Shown here: one piece after another, positions 33,626 through 44,948 of the stretch
Layout: every line of letters begins with the position of its first letter
How positions within the stretch are numbered: the stretch's first letter is position 1
From: Nitrospira sp. SG-bin2
GTDB taxonomy: Bacteria; Nitrospirota; Nitrospiria; Nitrospirales; Nitrospiraceae
DNA length: 52,794 nt
Direction: 5' to 3'
Assembly: GCA_002083405.1 (NCBI GenBank)
Contig: LVWT01000001.1
Location: forward strand, 1-52,794
Position numbers and translations under genes: made by a program
Notes under the pieces: generated by a model
What the model saw: only the letters and a program-made list of their open reading frames with translations
Told to the model about the DNA's origin: nothing
Database searches by the model: none

Positions 33626-36435
33626 CGAATGGCCTCCAGACACCGGTCGCACAGCGTCGGGTGCGCGGCATCCTTACCCACGGCGTCCCGATAGTTCCAA
33701 CAACGCTCGCACTTCCCCGCCGATGATTTCGTGACCGTTATCCGGACTGGTTCCGGCCCGCCGGCGCTTTGCGCCAACGTCACGCTCGAGACAATGAGGA
33801 GCGAGCTGAGATCCGCTTCATATGGCTTCAAGAATTTGAAGTTATCAGCATCGGCCTCGATGCGCACATGCGCTTCGAGCGAAGAACCGATCGCCTTCTC
33901 CCGTCGGCTCTCTTCCAAGACTCCCTGCGCCACACTGCGGCACTCCAGCAATCGCTCCCACCGTGCAGCCAGCTGAGTATCTTTCCATGACGAATCAGCC
34001 TCCGGAAACGCTGCCAGGTGCACGCTCTGAGCCGTCGCAAATCCCGGCATCTGAGCCGAAAGCGTCCGCCACACTTCCTCAGCGGTAAAGCTCAAGACCG
34101 GTGCCATCAGCTTCGTCATGGCCACGAGAATGTCGTAGAGGACGGTCTGAGAACTCCGACGCTCGAATGCGTCCTTGCGGAACGTATAGAGCCGATCTTT
34201 CAAAATATCGAGATAGACGGCACTGAGATCCACCGAGCAGAAATTGTTCAGCGCATGCGCGATCGTGTGAAACTCAAACTCTTCATATCCCTTTCGCACG
34301 CGCGGGATCAGTTCGCCCAGCCTCATCAACGCCCAACGGTCCAATTCAGGCAATTGAGCATACGGCACCCGGTGCTGCGCCGGGTCGAAATCGTACAGAT
34401 TACTGAGCAGGAATCGGCAGGTATTCCGGATCTTGCGGTAGGCCTCGATCAGATGGTTCAGAATTTCCTGCGAAATGCGGAGGTCCTCGCGATAGTCCTG
34501 AGCCGCCACCCAGAGCCGCAGAATTTCAGCCCCCGACTGCTTGATGACATCCTGCGGTGCAACCACATTCCCGGCCGACTTGGACATCTTCTTGCCCTGC
34601 CCGTCAACCACAAATCCATGCGTGAGCACTGCGGTATAGGGGGCGCGCCGATCCGTCGTCACGCCGGCCAGCAGTGCGCTATGGAACCAGCCTCGATGCT
34701 GGTCGGAACCCTCAAGATAGAGATCGGCCGGCCACCACTTCCTCGGTTTCAACACCGCCGCATAGCTCACGCCGGACTCAAACCAGACATCGAGAATATC
34801 CCGTTCTTTTTCAAACGTCGTCCCGCCGCACCCGGAACAAGCCGTTCCGGACGGAAGCAATTCTGTCGCCGATCGCTCGAACCACACATCCGTTCCCTTT
34901 GACTCGATCAGTCCGGCAATGTGTTCGATGATATTCGGATCGGCCAGGACCTTGCGGCATCCGACACAGGTGAAGCCTGGAATCGGCACGCCCCAGACCC
35001 GCTGGCGCGAGAGGCACCAGTCCGGCCTCTTTTCGATCATGCCGTTGATCCGGTCACGGCCATAGGCCGGGATCCACCGGACTCGCTCGATCTCCGCCAG
35101 CGCTTCGCGGCGCAGATCGTTCGTCTCCATCGACACGAACCACTGTTCCGTGGCGCGGAAAATCACGGGACTCTTGCAGCGCCAGCAATGCGGGTATGAG
35201 TGGTTCAACGATCCGTGGCCGAGCAAGCGCCCATTAGCCTGCAAATACTCCACGATTTTCGGATTCGCCTTGAAGACATGCTGGCCGGAAAATTCTTTGA
35301 CGATCTCTGTGAAACGCCCGCCGTTGTCGACCGGCGCAAGAATCTCCAACCGCTCACCCGGGGAGGCCTTGGCATTGTGATTGAGCACGAGAATGTAGTC
35401 TTCCATGCCGTGGCCCGGCGCGATATGAACACAGCCGGTGCCCTGATCGAGCGTCACGAAATCGCCGAGCAGAATCGGTGACAGACCGGTTGAGAGAGGG
35501 CGTTGCGTTTCCAACCCCTCGAACCCGGCTCCGCCTTTTTTGACTCCCACGACCCGATACGTCTCAATGCCGCAGGCTTTCGCCACGCTCTCCAGCAGTT
35601 TCTCGGCCACAATCAAGAGTTCACTGCCGACCTGGACAAAGGCGTAATCGAAATCGCTATGGAGGCAGACGGCTTGATTGGCGGGAAGGGTCCAGGGCGT
35701 CGTGGTCCAGATGACGACGGAGATCGAGGTGATCCCGTCCGGAAACGGGATGCCGGGAAAAGTACGGCTGAGGACCGCCGGAGACGTGACGACCGGGAAC
35801 TTCACATAGATCGACGGCGACGTATGGTTCTCGTACTCCACTTCAGCTTCAGCCAACGCGGTCTGGTCTTGCGTGCACCAGAGCACCGGCTTCAGACCTT
35901 TGTAGACGCCCCCGCGTTCGACGAATTTGCCGAATTCGCGAATGATCGCCGCTTCGTACGCCGGCGTCATTGTGCGATACGGCTGCTGCCATTCGCCGAG
36001 TACCCCGAGACGCTGAAACTCCTCGCGTTGAATCGTAACGTACTTCTCCGCATAATCCCGACAGAGTTTGCGAATCGCTGAGACATCCAGATCCTTTTTC
36101 TTGTCGCCCAGCTCTTTCATCACCTGATGCTCGATGGGAAGCCCGTGGCAATCCCAGCCCGGCACATAGGGCGCATGAAAGCCCGCCATCGTCTTGGATT
36201 TCACGATGATGTCTTTGAGGACTTTATTCAGCGCGTGGCCGATATGGATGCGGCCGTTCGCGTAAGGCGGGCCGTCATGCAGGACATACCGGGGCCGGCC
36301 CTTGCCCGCCTCTTGAATCAGCTCATAGAGCTTCTGCTGTTCCCACCAGGCGAGCTGCTCCGGCTCCCGCTGCGGCAAATTCGCCTTCATCGGGAAATCG
36401 GTTTTAGGAAGATTCAGCGTTGCTTTGTAATCCAT
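33622..36435 (-). CDS. ileS: isoleucyl-tRNA synthetase
   Basis: The 937-residue class I synthetase has the HIGH motif in RIHIGHALNK and the KMSKS loop in KKMSKSAGN. An editing domain lies in between, and a C-terminal zinc finger (CERCW ... CDRCLEAIR) is present. The start MDYKATLNLP at 36435 is chosen over 36498, whose extra codons come from an intergenic hairpin. It is followed by lspA with a 4-base overlap, a common ileS-lspA pairing. Confidence 0.96.
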   Translation of the reverse strand: MDYKATLNLPKTDFPMKANLPQREPEQLAWWEQQKLYELIQEAGKGRPRYVLHDGPPYANGRIHIGHALNKVLKDIIVKSKTMAGFHAPYVPGWDCHGLPIEHQVMKELGDKKKDLDVSAIRKLCRDYAEKYVTIQREEFQRLGVLGEWQQPYRTMTPAYEAAIIREFGKFVERGGVYKGLKPVLWCTQDQTALAEAEVEYENHTSPSIYVKFPVVTSPAVLSRTFPGIPFPDGITSISVVIWTTTPWTLPANQAVCLHSDFDYAFVQVGSELLIVAEKLLESVAKACGIETYRVVGVKKGGAGFEGLETQRPLSTGLSPILLGDFVTLDQGTGCVHIAPGHGMEDYILVLNHNAKASPGERLEILAPVDNGGRFTEIVKEFSGQHVFKANPKIVEYLQANGRLLGHGSLNHSYPHCWRCKSPVIFRATEQWFVSMETNDLRREALAEIERVRWIPAYGRDRINGMIEKRPDWCLSRQRVWGVPIPGFTCVGCRKVLADPNIIEHIAGLIESKGTDVWFERSATELLPSGTACSGCGGTTFEKERDILDVWFESGVSYAAVLKPRKWWPADLYLEGSDQHRGWFHSALLAGVTTDRRAPYTAVLTHGFVVDGQGKKMSKSAGNVVAPQDVIKQSGAEILRLWVAAQDYREDLRISQEILNHLIEAYRKIRNTCRFLLSNLYDFDPAQHRVPYAQLPELDRWALMRLGELIPRVRKGYEEFEFHTIAHALNNFCSVDLSAVYLDILKDRLYTFRKDAFERRSSQTVLYDILVAMTKLMAPVLSFTAEEVWRTLSAQMPGFATAQSVHLAAFPEADSSWKDTQLAARWERLLECRSVAQGVLEESRREKAIGSSLEAHVRIEADADNFKFLKPYEADLSSLLIVSSVTLAQSAGGPEPVRITVTKSSAGKCERCWNYRDAVGKDAAHPTLCDRCLEAIR

Positions 36436-36457
36436 GGATACGATGAGGGGATGAATT

Positions 36458-36519
36458 GTTGAGTTCTTAGTTATGAGTGCCCCGGTCTCTCTCAACACTC
36501 ACAACTTATAACTCAAAAC
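36458..36519. repeat. intergenic hairpin of reiterated words
   Basis: GAGTTCTTAGTTATGAGTG is followed about 20 bases later by its imperfect inverse, CACTCACAACTTATAACTC. It lies between nadA and ileS and has the same style as repeats A-C, but with different words. Confidence 0.7.
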
Positions 36520-36531
36520 TGCTTGTGAGGG

Positions 36532-37635
36532 CTAGCTGACCGACATCATGCGGTCCAAAGCGATCTTGGCCCACCGCTTGTCGTCGTCCGGCACGACGAT
36601 GTGATTGACGACATGGCCGTCGGCCAGATTCTCCATGGCCCAACACAAATGCGCGGCGTCGATCCGGAACATCGTGGCGCACTGGCAGATCGTCGAGGAG
36701 AGAAAAAAGACCTTCTTGTCGGTCATCTCACGCTTGAGGCGATTGACCAGGTTCAATTCGGTCCCGACCGCCCAGGCCGTACCAGCCGGCGCAGCCGTGA
36801 CGGTCTTGATGATGAACTCCGTAGATCCGGTGAGATCGGCCCTGTTGACCACATCCTCATGGCACTCAGGATGGACGATGACCTTGCCCTCCGGATACTG
36901 CTTGCGAAAATGATCCACATGCGCCGGTTGAAACATCTGATGCACACTGCAATGGCCCTTCCAGAGAATCAGCTTGGCACGGGTAATAGCGTCTCTGGTG
37001 TTCCCGCCGTTAGGCTGATAGGGGTCCCACACGATCATCTGGTCACGGGGAATACCCATTTTGTTCGCTGTGTTACGGCCCAAATGCTCGTCCGGGAAAA
37101 AGAGAATTTTCTCACGCCGGGCCCAACACCATTCGATGACCGCGCGCGCATTGGAAGACGTGCAGGTAATCCCGCCGTGTTCGCCGCAAAAGGCCTTGAG
37201 AACCGCCGCAGAATTCACGTAGACCGCCGGCATCACCGTCTCCTCGACCGGCACCACGCGACCCAGCGCTTCCCAACACTGATCGACTTGTTCGATCGCC
37301 GCCATATCGGCCATCGAGCAACCGGCCGCCATGTCGGGAAGAATCACCGTTTGATTCGACCGGCTGAGAATATCCGCCGTTTCCGCCATAAAGTGCACGC
37401 CACAGAATACAATATACGGCCGTTCGGACCGTTCGGCAGACAGCTTGGACAGTAGCAATGAATCGCCACGGAAATCCGCGTGCTGAATCACCTCATCCCG
37501 CTGATAGTTATGGCCGAGGATCATGACGCGAGCGCCCAACGTCCGCTTGGCCTCAACCGTCCGGCTGAACAGTTCTTCAGCCGACAGAGTCTGATACTCG
37601 GCAATCAATCGTGGTGATATCGTGCTGGTGGTCAC
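36532..37635 (-). CDS. nadA: quinolinate synthase
   Basis: NadA condenses iminoaspartate with DHAP to quinolinate for NAD synthesis and carries a [4Fe-4S] cluster held by three cysteines. Candidates are seen in IVFCGVHFMAETADIL, GGITCTSSNA and VHPECHEDVV. MILGHNYQRDEV, LLSKLSAE and FFPDEHLGRNTA are typical, as is the 367-residue length. The start is GTG at 37635 with GGGGGA upstream. Confidence 0.95.
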   Translation of the reverse strand: MTTSTISPRLIAEYQTLSAEELFSRTVEAKRTLGARVMILGHNYQRDEVIQHADFRGDSLLLSKLSAERSERPYIVFCGVHFMAETADILSRSNQTVILPDMAAGCSMADMAAIEQVDQCWEALGRVVPVEETVMPAVYVNSAAVLKAFCGEHGGITCTSSNARAVIEWCWARREKILFFPDEHLGRNTANKMGIPRDQMIVWDPYQPNGGNTRDAITRAKLILWKGHCSVHQMFQPAHVDHFRKQYPEGKVIVHPECHEDVVNRADLTGSTEFIIKTVTAAPAGTAWAVGTELNLVNRLKREMTDKKVFFLSSTICQCATMFRIDAAHLCWAMENLADGHVVNHIVVPDDDKRWAKIALDRMMSVS

Positions 37636-37809
37636 AAGTCCCCCGATCCAATATGATTGCTATTCTACGACAGCCTCCCTGCACATTCAATGAATCCTCA
37701 ATAGAAGAAGCCCTATCCCGACCGCCCCTAACGGCATGGAACCCGGACCGTTCGCGGTAGGTCTAATGGCCGATTGACTTCGTTTTGTTCTGAAGCATAT
37801 GATCTCAGC

Positions 37810-37898
37810 AATAGCTAGGGGAGCCCCGCGGCTGAGAGTCCGAACGATCGGACGACCCTCACAACCTGACCTGGGTAATACCAGCGTAGGGAAGCCGG
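37810..37898 (+). promoter_or_regulatory. TPP riboswitch (THI element)
   Basis: The conserved core is present: GGGGAGCC, CTGAGA (37832-37837), ACCCT, then AACCTGACCTGGGTAATACC and GCGTAGGGAAGC. It binds thiamine pyrophosphate. It lies upstream of thiC and thi4, followed at once by an intrinsic terminator, so control is by premature termination. Confidence 0.95.
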
Positions 37899-37923
37899 AA
37901 TACAGCGGATACTGTGAGGATTC

Positions 37924-37956
37924 AGCCGTACCCTCGAAGGGGGTGCGGCTTTTTTA
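37924..37956 (+). terminator. riboswitch-controlled intrinsic terminator
   Basis: AGCCGTACCC (37924-37933) pairs with GGGTGCGGCT (37941-37950), one G-U pair, and is followed by TTTTTT. It is the expression platform of the TPP riboswitch. A weaker hairpin with GTCAACA/TGTTGAC follows near 38000-38025, ahead of the thiC ribosome binding site AAGGATCTCC. Confidence 0.9.
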
Positions 37957-38065
37957 TTATGAGAATGGGTAGTCAGCTATCAGCATTTAGCCATTAGCTT
38001 GTCAACAGAGCTCGATTGTTGACGGCTGTACGCTGATCATCCATTCAGCAAGAAAGGATCTCCTT

Positions 38066-39989
<1,924 letters not shown>

Positions 39990-40001
39990 GTAAGGATATT
40001 T

Positions 40002-40802
40002 ATGTCTAAGCCCAAACCGGCCCCCTTAAGAGAACGAGACATTACCCGGCATATTGCCCGGGAATACTACAAAGAGTTCGACCAGCTCATTGAGAGCGAC
40101 GTGATTATCGTGGGCGCCGGGCCATCCGGGCTCATTTGTGCGCATGATCTGGCGAAAATGGGTTTCCGTACGCTCATCGTCGAACAGAGCCTCGCGCTCG
40201 GCGGCGGCTTCTGGCATGGCGGCTATTTGATGAACAAAGCCACGATCTGTGAACCGGCCAATGAGATTCTCGAAGAAATCGGCGTGCCCTGCAAGAAGAT
40301 CAAAGAATGCGACGGCATGTACATGGTCGATCCTCCCCACGCAACCGGCGCGCTTGTCGCCGCCGCCTATCGCGGGGGCGCGAAGGTGCTGAACCTGACC
40401 CGTGTGGTCGATCTGATCTTGAGAAAAGACGGTATCCTTGAAGGCATCGTCGTCAACAACACCACTGCAGAGATGGCCGGCCATGATATGATTCATGTCG
40501 ATCCCATTGCCCTGGAGAGCAAGATCGTCGTGGATGCCACAGGCCATGATGCGGTGGTCGTCGAACTGCTTCACAAACGGAACCTGTACAAACAGGTTCC
40601 CGGAAATGGCGCCATGTGGGTATCCCGCTCCGAGGAAGAAATCATGGACCGAACCGGCGAAGTCTATCCCAATTGTTTCGTCATCGGATTGGCCGTCGCC
40701 GCCGTCTATGGCACACCGAGAATGGGCCCGGCCTTCGGCTCGATGCTGCTGTCCGGACGGTATGGAGCGGAATTGATTAAGAAGAAGCTGAAACACGAAT
40801 AG
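40002..40802 (+). CDS. thi4: Thi4-type thiazole synthase, histidine (sulfide-using) form
   Basis: The 266-residue protein belongs to the Thi4/ThiF-independent thiazole synthases that use NAD and glycine. It has the dinucleotide fold IIVGAGPSGLICAHDLAKMG and FWHGGYLMNKATICEPA. Where suicide enzymes such as yeast Thi4 carry a sulfur-donating cysteine, this protein has H165 in MIHVDPIALESK, as in the archaeal enzyme that takes sulfide. AAGGAT precedes the ATG, 12 bases after thiC, so both are under the TPP riboswitch. Confidence 0.9.
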   Translation: MSKPKPAPLRERDITRHIAREYYKEFDQLIESDVIIVGAGPSGLICAHDLAKMGFRTLIVEQSLALGGGFWHGGYLMNKATICEPANEILEEIGVPCKKIKECDGMYMVDPPHATGALVAAAYRGGAKVLNLTRVVDLILRKDGILEGIVVNNTTAEMAGHDMIHVDPIALESKIVVDATGHDAVVVELLHKRNLYKQVPGNGAMWVSRSEEEIMDRTGEVYPNCFVIGLAVAAVYGTPRMGPAFGSMLLSGRYGAELIKKKLKHE

Positions 40803-40814
40803 GAGTGTATCGCC

Positions 40815-40883
40815 GATGGCGAATGGCTGATAGCACGGACTCGAAATCTCCACACTGCTATTCGACATCTGCCATACGCCATC
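40815..40883. repeat. intergenic hairpin of reiterated words
   Basis: GATGGCGAATGGC and GCCATACGCCATC form an imperfect inverted repeat, with further pairing GATAGC/GCTATT. It lies between thi4 and the TPR gene. A spurious N-terminal extension of the TPR frame runs through it. Confidence 0.65.
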
Positions 40884-40900
40884 AGATCCAAAAGACCGAC

Positions 40901-41416
40901 ATGGATGTTCAAGACTTTCTGGTACAAGGCGAAGGCCACGAAGAAGACAAACGCGAAGCCTGGACGCTGTTTCAGCAAGCCTATGAACGGCAGATGAAAG
41001 GCGAGCTGGAAGAGGCCGTCAGCCTGTACAAACGATCGCTGGCCACCCACCCGACCGCCGAGGCCTACACGTTCTTAGGGTGGACCTACAGCTTCATGGG
41101 GCGGCTCGACGAGGCCATCGAGGAATGCCACAAGGCTATCGCGCAGGACCCGGAATTCGGCAATCCGTACAATGACATCGGCGCGTATCTGATCGAGAAG
41201 GGCGAGTTCGACGAGGCGATCGTCTGGTTTCAGAAGGCGATGAAGGCCAAACGCTATGAAAGCCCGGCGTTCCCGCACCTGAATCTGGGCCGGGTCTATG
41301 AGCGAAAAGGTAAATGGACGGAGGCGATCGACTCCTATAAGAAAGCGCTTGCCCTCAATCCCAATTACGCCCTCGCCAAGAAAGCGCTGGGACGGTTGAT
41401 TAGTTCGTTGAACTGA
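40901..41416 (+). CDS. TPR-repeat protein
   Basis: From MDVQDFLVQG at 40901 the protein has 171 residues. It contains four or so tetratricopeptide repeats (for example AYTFLGWTYSFMGRLDEAIEE, GNPYNDIGAYLIEKGEFDEA and HLNLGRVYERKGKWTEAIDS). TPRs scaffold protein complexes. It has no signal peptide. The start at 40805 would add residues encoded by the hairpin and is rejected. Confidence 0.85.
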   Translation: MDVQDFLVQGEGHEEDKREAWTLFQQAYERQMKGELEEAVSLYKRSLATHPTAEAYTFLGWTYSFMGRLDEAIEECHKAIAQDPEFGNPYNDIGAYLIEKGEFDEAIVWFQKAMKAKRYESPAFPHLNLGRVYERKGKWTEAIDSYKKALALNPNYALAKKALGRLISSLN

Positions 41417-41419
41417 GGC

Positions 41420-41562
41420 GGTTTGTTTGGTTCATTTGGTTTGTCCGGTCTATCTGGTTTGTCTCGACTCGGAGAGTGTGGTTGAACTTTACTAGCCCTT
41501 CTTAACAAAATAACCAAAGAAACAAGACAAACCAAATCAACCAAATGAACCAGACAAACCCC
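41420..41562. repeat. long hairpin repeat C (TGGTTT family)
   Basis: The left arm is GGTTTGTTTGGTTCATTTGG and following; the right arm has ACAAGACAAACCAAATCAACC. Words match repeats A and B but the centre differs. The start codon of the next gene (41545) lies inside the right arm. Confidence 0.8.
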
Positions 41563-41943
41563 AAAACCATCCTGGTCGCTGTCAACGATATCTTTTTTTA
41601 CACGAAGGTCCGGGATGCGCTGCGCGCGAATGGCTATACGATTGAGAAGGCCAGGACGCAGCAAGACATTGCCGACAAGGCTTCATTGATCGCTCCCAGC
41701 ATCATCATTCTCGATATGAACGACATGGCCTTAGACTCGTTTCAAGCGCTGGAAACGCTCAAGACCGATTCACGACTGAACACAATTCCCACGCTGGCCT
41801 TCGCAAACCATGAAGAAGTAGACACGTGGAACAGAGCCAAAGCGCTCGGCGTGACCAAGATCGTCTCACGGAATGAATTTTCCGCCCGCACAAGAGAACT
41901 GGTGAATGAACTGGTCGCATCAAAGATGACCGGTAAAATGTAA
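41545..41943 (+). CDS. pseudo-receiver domain protein
   Basis: The 132 residues have a CheY-like fold (TILVAVNDIFFYTKVRDALR, then SIIILDMNDMALDSFQAL with a possible phospho-acceptor Asp). The conserved Ser/Thr is replaced in PTLAFANHEE. The conserved Lys near KIVSRNEF is shifted or lost, and the first acidic pair is VND. It may not be phosphorylated. The ATG and first codons come from repeat C, so the original start may have been lost; no ribosome binding site is visible. Confidence 0.72.
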   Translation: MNQTNPKTILVAVNDIFFYTKVRDALRANGYTIEKARTQQDIADKASLIAPSIIILDMNDMALDSFQALETLKTDSRLNTIPTLAFANHEEVDTWNRAKALGVTKIVSRNEFSARTRELVNELVASKMTGKM

Positions 41944-41999
41944 AAGGGGCTTCGACATTCCGGAAGACTCCTTTCATTTTTACCTATCACGGACGCACG

Positions 42000-43091
42000 A
42001 TGAAACATTCACTCCTCCACAACCTCCACACAGAACTGGGCGCTTCGTTCGAAGAAACAGCCGGATGGAACATGCCTGCACACTATGGCGACGTCGCGTC
42101 GGAGCATCGTGCCGTGCGCCAGGCTGTGGGGATCGCCGACCTCTCCCATCGCGGGAAAATCAGAGTGACAGGCGACGACCGCGTCAAATGGCTGCAAAGC
42201 CTCATCAGCAACGACATCCTTTCGCTCAAGCCTGGCCAAGGCCTGTATTCCAGCCTGCTGACTCACAAGGGCAAGATGCTCACCTACTTCCGCCTGTATC
42301 TGCAGAGCGACGCGATTATGGTGGAAGACGCGGGCGAGATCGGCGAGACAACGTTTCAAGCCCTGCGCAAGTTTCTGCTCTACGGCACCAAGGCCAAAAT
42401 GGAGAATGGCGCGGAAAGCTGGGGACTGCTGCTGGTCAGCGGCCCCAAAGCCACCCAAGTCATCCAATCTGCGTTCGGCGTGGATGTCGCATCGCTCACG
42501 CCGGTGAACTTTGTCACAGCACAGGTCGGCGGGACCCAGGCTCTGGTGATTCGAACGGAAGAAACAGGTGAAACCGATATCGAGATTCTGCTTCCGATCG
42601 CAGGCCTGTCCACCGCATGGAGCACGCTGCGAGAAGCCGGCGCCAAATTCGGCATCAAGCCGATCGGCGCCCGTGCGCTTGAAGCCTTGCGCATGGAAGC
42701 CGGCATTCCCAAAGCCGGACCGGACCTCAATGAAGAGGTTGTCCCGCCCGAGGCCGGTCTGGAAGGCAAAGCCTTCAGCCTGAGCAAGGGCTGCTATCCG
42801 GGCCAGGAAGTCGTCGCGCGAATGGACACCTACGGCTCGGTGCGCCGCCATCTCGTCGGTCTGGTGCTCAAAGACTCTGTCGTCCCTGCCAAGGGCGCAA
42901 AACTCTTCAGCGGAGATCGTGAAGTCGGCTGGATCAGCAGCGCCGTCCGTTCACCACAACTGAATCAAGTCATCGCTTTTGGGTTCCCCCTGCGGGATTT
43001 CTCCAAACCCGGCACAGAGCTGACCGTGGAGTTCGAGGGTGCCCGACACGAAGCTACGGTGCACGCCCTGCCCTTTTACACAAAGAGCTAG
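42000..43091 (+). CDS. ygfZ: folate-binding YgfZ/GcvT-like protein
   Basis: The 363-residue protein has the YgfZ signature KGCYPGQEVVARMD near residue 265 and GcvT-like folds (DLSHRGKIRVTGDD, FLQ-type WLQSLISNDI). YgfZ assists in assembly or repair of iron-sulfur proteins, using tetrahydrofolate. In this window ThiC and NadA are possible clients. It ends 192 bases before the next gene. Confidence 0.88.
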   Translation: MKHSLLHNLHTELGASFEETAGWNMPAHYGDVASEHRAVRQAVGIADLSHRGKIRVTGDDRVKWLQSLISNDILSLKPGQGLYSSLLTHKGKMLTYFRLYLQSDAIMVEDAGEIGETTFQALRKFLLYGTKAKMENGAESWGLLLVSGPKATQVIQSAFGVDVASLTPVNFVTAQVGGTQALVIRTEETGETDIEILLPIAGLSTAWSTLREAGAKFGIKPIGARALEALRMEAGIPKAGPDLNEEVVPPEAGLEGKAFSLSKGCYPGQEVVARMDTYGSVRRHLVGLVLKDSVVPAKGAKLFSGDREVGWISSAVRSPQLNQVIAFGFPLRDFSKPGTELTVEFEGARHEATVHALPFYTKS

Positions 43092-43283
43092 GGTAGCGTC
43101 CTGACACTTCTTGGGAAGTCCAAGCGCTGTGGGGTCTGGCTTTTCTATTTTGACACTATCCTCAATCTAACAAGCCTCCCAACCACAACTCATTGACCCG
43201 AAACAGGTTCCATTGATCAATCCCCCCTGCGGTAAACGCGGCGATTGCTTGCCGCATCGCTTTCATCTGCATACACTCGTGGT

Positions 43284-43649
43284 ATGCGATACCTGGGCCT
43301 CCTGCCGTTTACGTTCGTGATGTGGATGCTGGTGTGGGGTGCGGGTGTCTCATCGAATATGCGGGAAGCACAGCGCACCGGGAAGAAAGCGAGCGGAACC
43401 AGTGGGCCGCTGGCGGGGTTTCTGCTGGGATGGATCCTGACGGTCGTCGCCTACTTCTGGGATCACCGCGATTTCTGGGGAACCTTCCCCACGACCTGGA
43501 CGCTTCGGTTGACGCCATATGGATTCTGGACAGTGTTCGGGCTCCATGCAGTGCTGGGGGCTGCGGCTCTGTCCTTCTGCGTGTACGACAACCTCCAGTA
43601 CAGGAAGGAAGAACGGCGTAGAGGGCCGGGGCCATCGCATCAGGGGTAA
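43284..43649 (+). CDS. small membrane protein
   Basis: From MRYLGLLPFT at 43284 the protein has 121 residues and three hydrophobic segments (about 3-20, 48-64 and 86-106). A cluster of aromatics lies around WDHRDFWGTFPTTW. The family is unknown. An in-frame GTG 13 codons upstream has no better support. Confidence 0.6.
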   Translation: MRYLGLLPFTFVMWMLVWGAGVSSNMREAQRTGKKASGTSGPLAGFLLGWILTVVAYFWDHRDFWGTFPTTWTLRLTPYGFWTVFGLHAVLGAAALSFCVYDNLQYRKEERRRGPGPSHQG

Positions 43650-43854
43650 GAAACCCGCTGATCACACACTGCGGGCTTGCTCTATTCGACGATCAGCGCA
43701 TTGCGCTCCAGGAAGGTGCCAATTTACCCAACAAGGCCGCTCCCTGCAGTCTGAGACTCTCCGTTGTCAGAGGTTGAAAAGAAAAACCCCGCAAGGTTAT
43801 CTTCAACCCATCGAACCTTTTCTGACATATCTGCACACATCCTCAAGGATTCAT

Positions 43855-44274
43855 ATGGCAGGCGACGAGCAGGAAGATAACGTCAGCACCACTCCCTACG
43901 AAGCGGCAGGCGGGATCGAGGGCATCACGAAGTTGGTGGAGGAATTTTACGTCAACATGGATACGTTGCCGGAAGCGAAGGTCATCCGCGAGATGCACCC
44001 GCCGGATCTCGCCGAGTCGCGGAGGAAGCTAACGTACTTCCTCTGTGGCTGGCTCGGTGGGCCGAGACTGTTCCAGCAGCACTATGGCCCGATCAGTATT
44101 CCCGGCGCGCATAAGCGGTTCCCGATCGGATACGAAGAACGCGATGCCTGGCTGCTCTGCATGCAGCGGGCCCTCGCCGTCCAGCCATACAGCAATGAAT
44201 TGAAGGACTATCTCCTGGCCGCGCTCAGCATTCCGGCAGAACGGGTCAGGCAAGTGAACGCGGGAGAACTCTAG
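43855..44274 (+). CDS. group II truncated haemoglobin
   Basis: From the ATG at 43855 (AAGGA upstream) the protein has 139 residues. It has the truncated-globin pattern TPYEAAGGIEGITKLVEEFY, LTYFLCGWLGGPRLF and the group II proximal region GAHKRFPIGYEERDAWLLCM with haem-ligand His and Trp. It binds O2 or NO. A frame extending to 43519 merely overlaps the preceding gene. Confidence 0.88.
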   Translation: MAGDEQEDNVSTTPYEAAGGIEGITKLVEEFYVNMDTLPEAKVIREMHPPDLAESRRKLTYFLCGWLGGPRLFQQHYGPISIPGAHKRFPIGYEERDAWLLCMQRALAVQPYSNELKDYLLAALSIPAERVRQVNAGEL

Positions 44275-44394
44275 CCTACGTGGCTGCAGCACGGTTACAA
44301 GAACAGCCTTGAATCTGAATCGGAACTAGACCAGAGTAACCACTTAACGCCCATTCAGGATGGGAGAATATCTCAGTATTTCTTGGAGTGACGC

Positions 44395-44916
44395 ATGCTG
44401 CCTACCACGCGATTTCACTGGGCCGCTCGACTACACGCCGTGACTCTTGCCCTCGCATTGCTGGCCGCTGCAACAGTTCATGCGGCGCCTATGGGCGATG
44501 CCGGATCTGAAACCGAAGCACTCCTGCTCGCCATGATTCCAATAGGCAAACAGCTGCTGGAGAAACAGGGCAACTTCGTTCCGTACGGCGGCGCTATGAC
44601 GATGGATGGCAAGGTGGTCACGGTTGCGGGATACAGCGGGACTGAACCGCCTCCGTCACAGGAGATTATCGACGCCTTGAATTTTGCCTTCCGAACCGGA
44701 GCTCTCACCGGCAAGTACAAGGCAACAGGACTGTTCTCCGACGTTGAGGCTTCCCCGCCGGGGAACAAAGAAAAAACGCGGGCGATCGCAGCCGCGCTCG
44801 ACCACCAGGACAACTATTCCGTGGTGATCTATTTCCCGTATAAGATCGTGGCCGGCAAGGTGCAGCTCGACGAGGTTTTCGCGTCACCCGGAGAGAACAA
44901 GCTGTTCCTGAAATGA
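44395..44916 (+). CDS. exported hypothetical protein
   Basis: The 173-residue protein has an N-terminal signal peptide (ALALLAAATVHAAP) and no family I recognise. GGAG lies before the ATG. The mature part has PYGGAMTMDGKVVTVAG and NYSVVIYFPYK. It is predicted periplasmic. Confidence 0.7.
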   Translation: MLPTTRFHWAARLHAVTLALALLAAATVHAAPMGDAGSETEALLLAMIPIGKQLLEKQGNFVPYGGAMTMDGKVVTVAGYSGTEPPPSQEIIDALNFAFRTGALTGKYKATGLFSDVEASPPGNKEKTRAIAAALDHQDNYSVVIYFPYKIVAGKVQLDEVFASPGENKLFLK

Positions 44917-44948
44917 GCGCGCGTCTCACCGCACACTAAATCAGACGC

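Noticed and set aside
34018..34902. 294-residue plus-strand open frame
   Set aside because: Antisense to ileS; no family features.
36601..37455. 284-residue plus-strand open frame
   Set aside because: Antisense to nadA; histidine- and arginine-rich shadow.
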